A stretch of DNA of 5,536 bases. It comes from CAYRFU01 sp964423525 (GTDB lineage: Bacteria > Vulcanimicrobiota > Xenobia > Xenobiales > JADMJV01). Under the pieces are notes generated by a model. That model saw only the letters and a program-made list of their open reading frames with translations, was not told the origin of the DNA and ran no database searches. A program made the position numbers and the translations under genes. The DNA lies in contig CAYRFU010000412.1 of assembly GCA_964423525.1 (NCBI GenBank), positions 1 to 5,536 on the forward strand, read 5' to 3'. Positions 4,943 to 5,536 of the stretch are shown piece by piece. Numbering within the stretch: the stretch's first letter is position 1; each line of letters opens with the position of its first letter.

Positions 4943-5536
4943 CAGGTGGTAGCCAGCTCCGGCGACGGCACCGACGGCACCCCCGGCCACTGAGCCAACC
5001 AGATGGCCGACCGGTTCTCCGATAGCGTAACCAGTCAGGCCGCCCGCCAGGACTCCCAGTGCACCCAGGGCAGGGTGGATCTGAGTCATGAGAGGGAGGC
5101 TGGCCACCGCCCCGATTGCGGCTCCTAAGAAAGCTCCCTGGTAGCGTCCTCCATAGGCACCCACCGGTCCGCCCAAAGAGGCTCCGGCGAAGGCCCCCGA
5201 TTTGGCCGCTTGGCCCAGGGTTTCTGCTTCTCTGACGTCAGCCATTTGAGCCCGCATCTCGGCACCGCTCTGGTGGAGTTCCCGGCCCAGTCCGCTGAGG
5301 AACCCTTTGGTCTGGCTGGGTGGATTAGCGGCTCCTTCAAGCTCAGCACCGTTGGCGGCATGGTAACAGACGAGTGCGCCCGCGCCGACTCCGGCTGCCA
5401 ATCCTACCAACCCCCCTACAGCCGCACCCAGGAGATAGCCCTGGCTCAGTAAGGAGAGGAGGGCCGGACTAGCGTTCACCGCCGGCATAGCGGCGGCGAC
5501 GAGCGGCAGGAGGCCTCCGTCGAGGACCGTGGTGGC
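4934..5536 (-). CDS. Glycine-zipper membrane protein of unknown function, probably 5'-truncated by the window edge
   Basis: No specific family is recognised. The frame is open to the right edge. The first internal ATG (5488, giving 184 residues) has no Shine-Dalgarno sequence, so the true start is probably outside the window. Numbered from that ATG, residues 19-41 form a hydrophobic Gly/Ala segment with glycines at 21, 25, 29, 33 and 37. A hydrophilic stretch (47-93, with RELHQSGAEMRAQMADVREAE probably helical) follows. Residues 98-180 are again Gly/Ala-rich, with likely membrane segments near 118-135, 139-157 and 160-180. Glycines recur every fourth residue without a break from 145 to 177. 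Such glycine zippers pack helices tightly in pores, envelope lipoproteins and phage or toxin membrane proteins. No lipobox or signal peptide is visible in the part seen. It converges on nrtR. Confidence 0.7.
   Translation of the reverse strand, partial: ATTVLDGGLLPLVAAAMPAVNASPALLSLLSQGYLLGAAVGGLVGLAAGVGAGALVCYHAANGAELEGAANPPSQTKGFLSGLGRELHQSGAEMRAQMADVREAETLGQAAKSGAFAGASLGGPVGAYGGRYQGAFLGAAIGAVASLPLMTQIHPALGALGVLAGGLTGYAIGEPVGHLVGSVAGGAVGAVAGAGYHLVS

Overview
The window is a compact, GC-rich (roughly 55-60% by eye) bacterial chromosomal segment with no mobile element, CRISPR array, tRNA or rRNA that I can see. Glutamate racemase shows that the host makes peptidoglycan, and a bacterial-type queuine tRNA-ribosyltransferase shows that it modifies tRNA. 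I cannot assign a phylum. The PLP enzyme of the YnbB/aluminium-resistance family and the long-loop Tgt are seen in Firmicutes, Cyanobacteria, Actinobacteria and several candidate phyla. NAD kinase and the other proteins are divergent enough to suggest a less-studied lineage.

Layout, left to right. A 5'-complete but window-truncated tgt runs leftward (1-643). It is divergent, across a 73-bp gap, from a rightward pair: a methionine gamma-lyase-family PLP enzyme (717-1973) and murI (2056-2868). An 82-bp gap separates that pair and holds a possible 25-codon leader ORF with a strong Shine-Dalgarno sequence. murI meets head-on, across 4 bp, a leftward small hypothetical gene (2873-3202) that lies downstream of the leftward NAD kinase gene nadK (3251-4075). 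nadK is divergent from a rightward gene for an NrtR-type regulator, a Nudix domain joined to a winged helix (4194-4931, probable TTG start). The gap between nadK and nrtR contains several inverted repeats. nrtR then converges, with only 2 bp between stop codons, on a leftward gene for a glycine-zipper membrane protein that runs off the right edge.

The clearest functional unit is nrtR-nadK. NrtR proteins are known regulators of NAD metabolism that sense ADP-ribose-type ligands through the Nudix domain, and here the regulator is divergent from the gene for the enzyme making NADP from NAD. This suggests local control of the NAD/NADP pool through the shared intergenic region. The rest is housekeeping (tRNA queuosine modification, D-glutamate supply) plus two unassigned proteins. 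I see no convincing new multi-gene system. The points most worth checking are the 33-residue uninterrupted GxxxG ladder in the last protein, the putative NrtR operator, the altered C-terminal motif of NadK, and the small ORF that overlaps the murI start.
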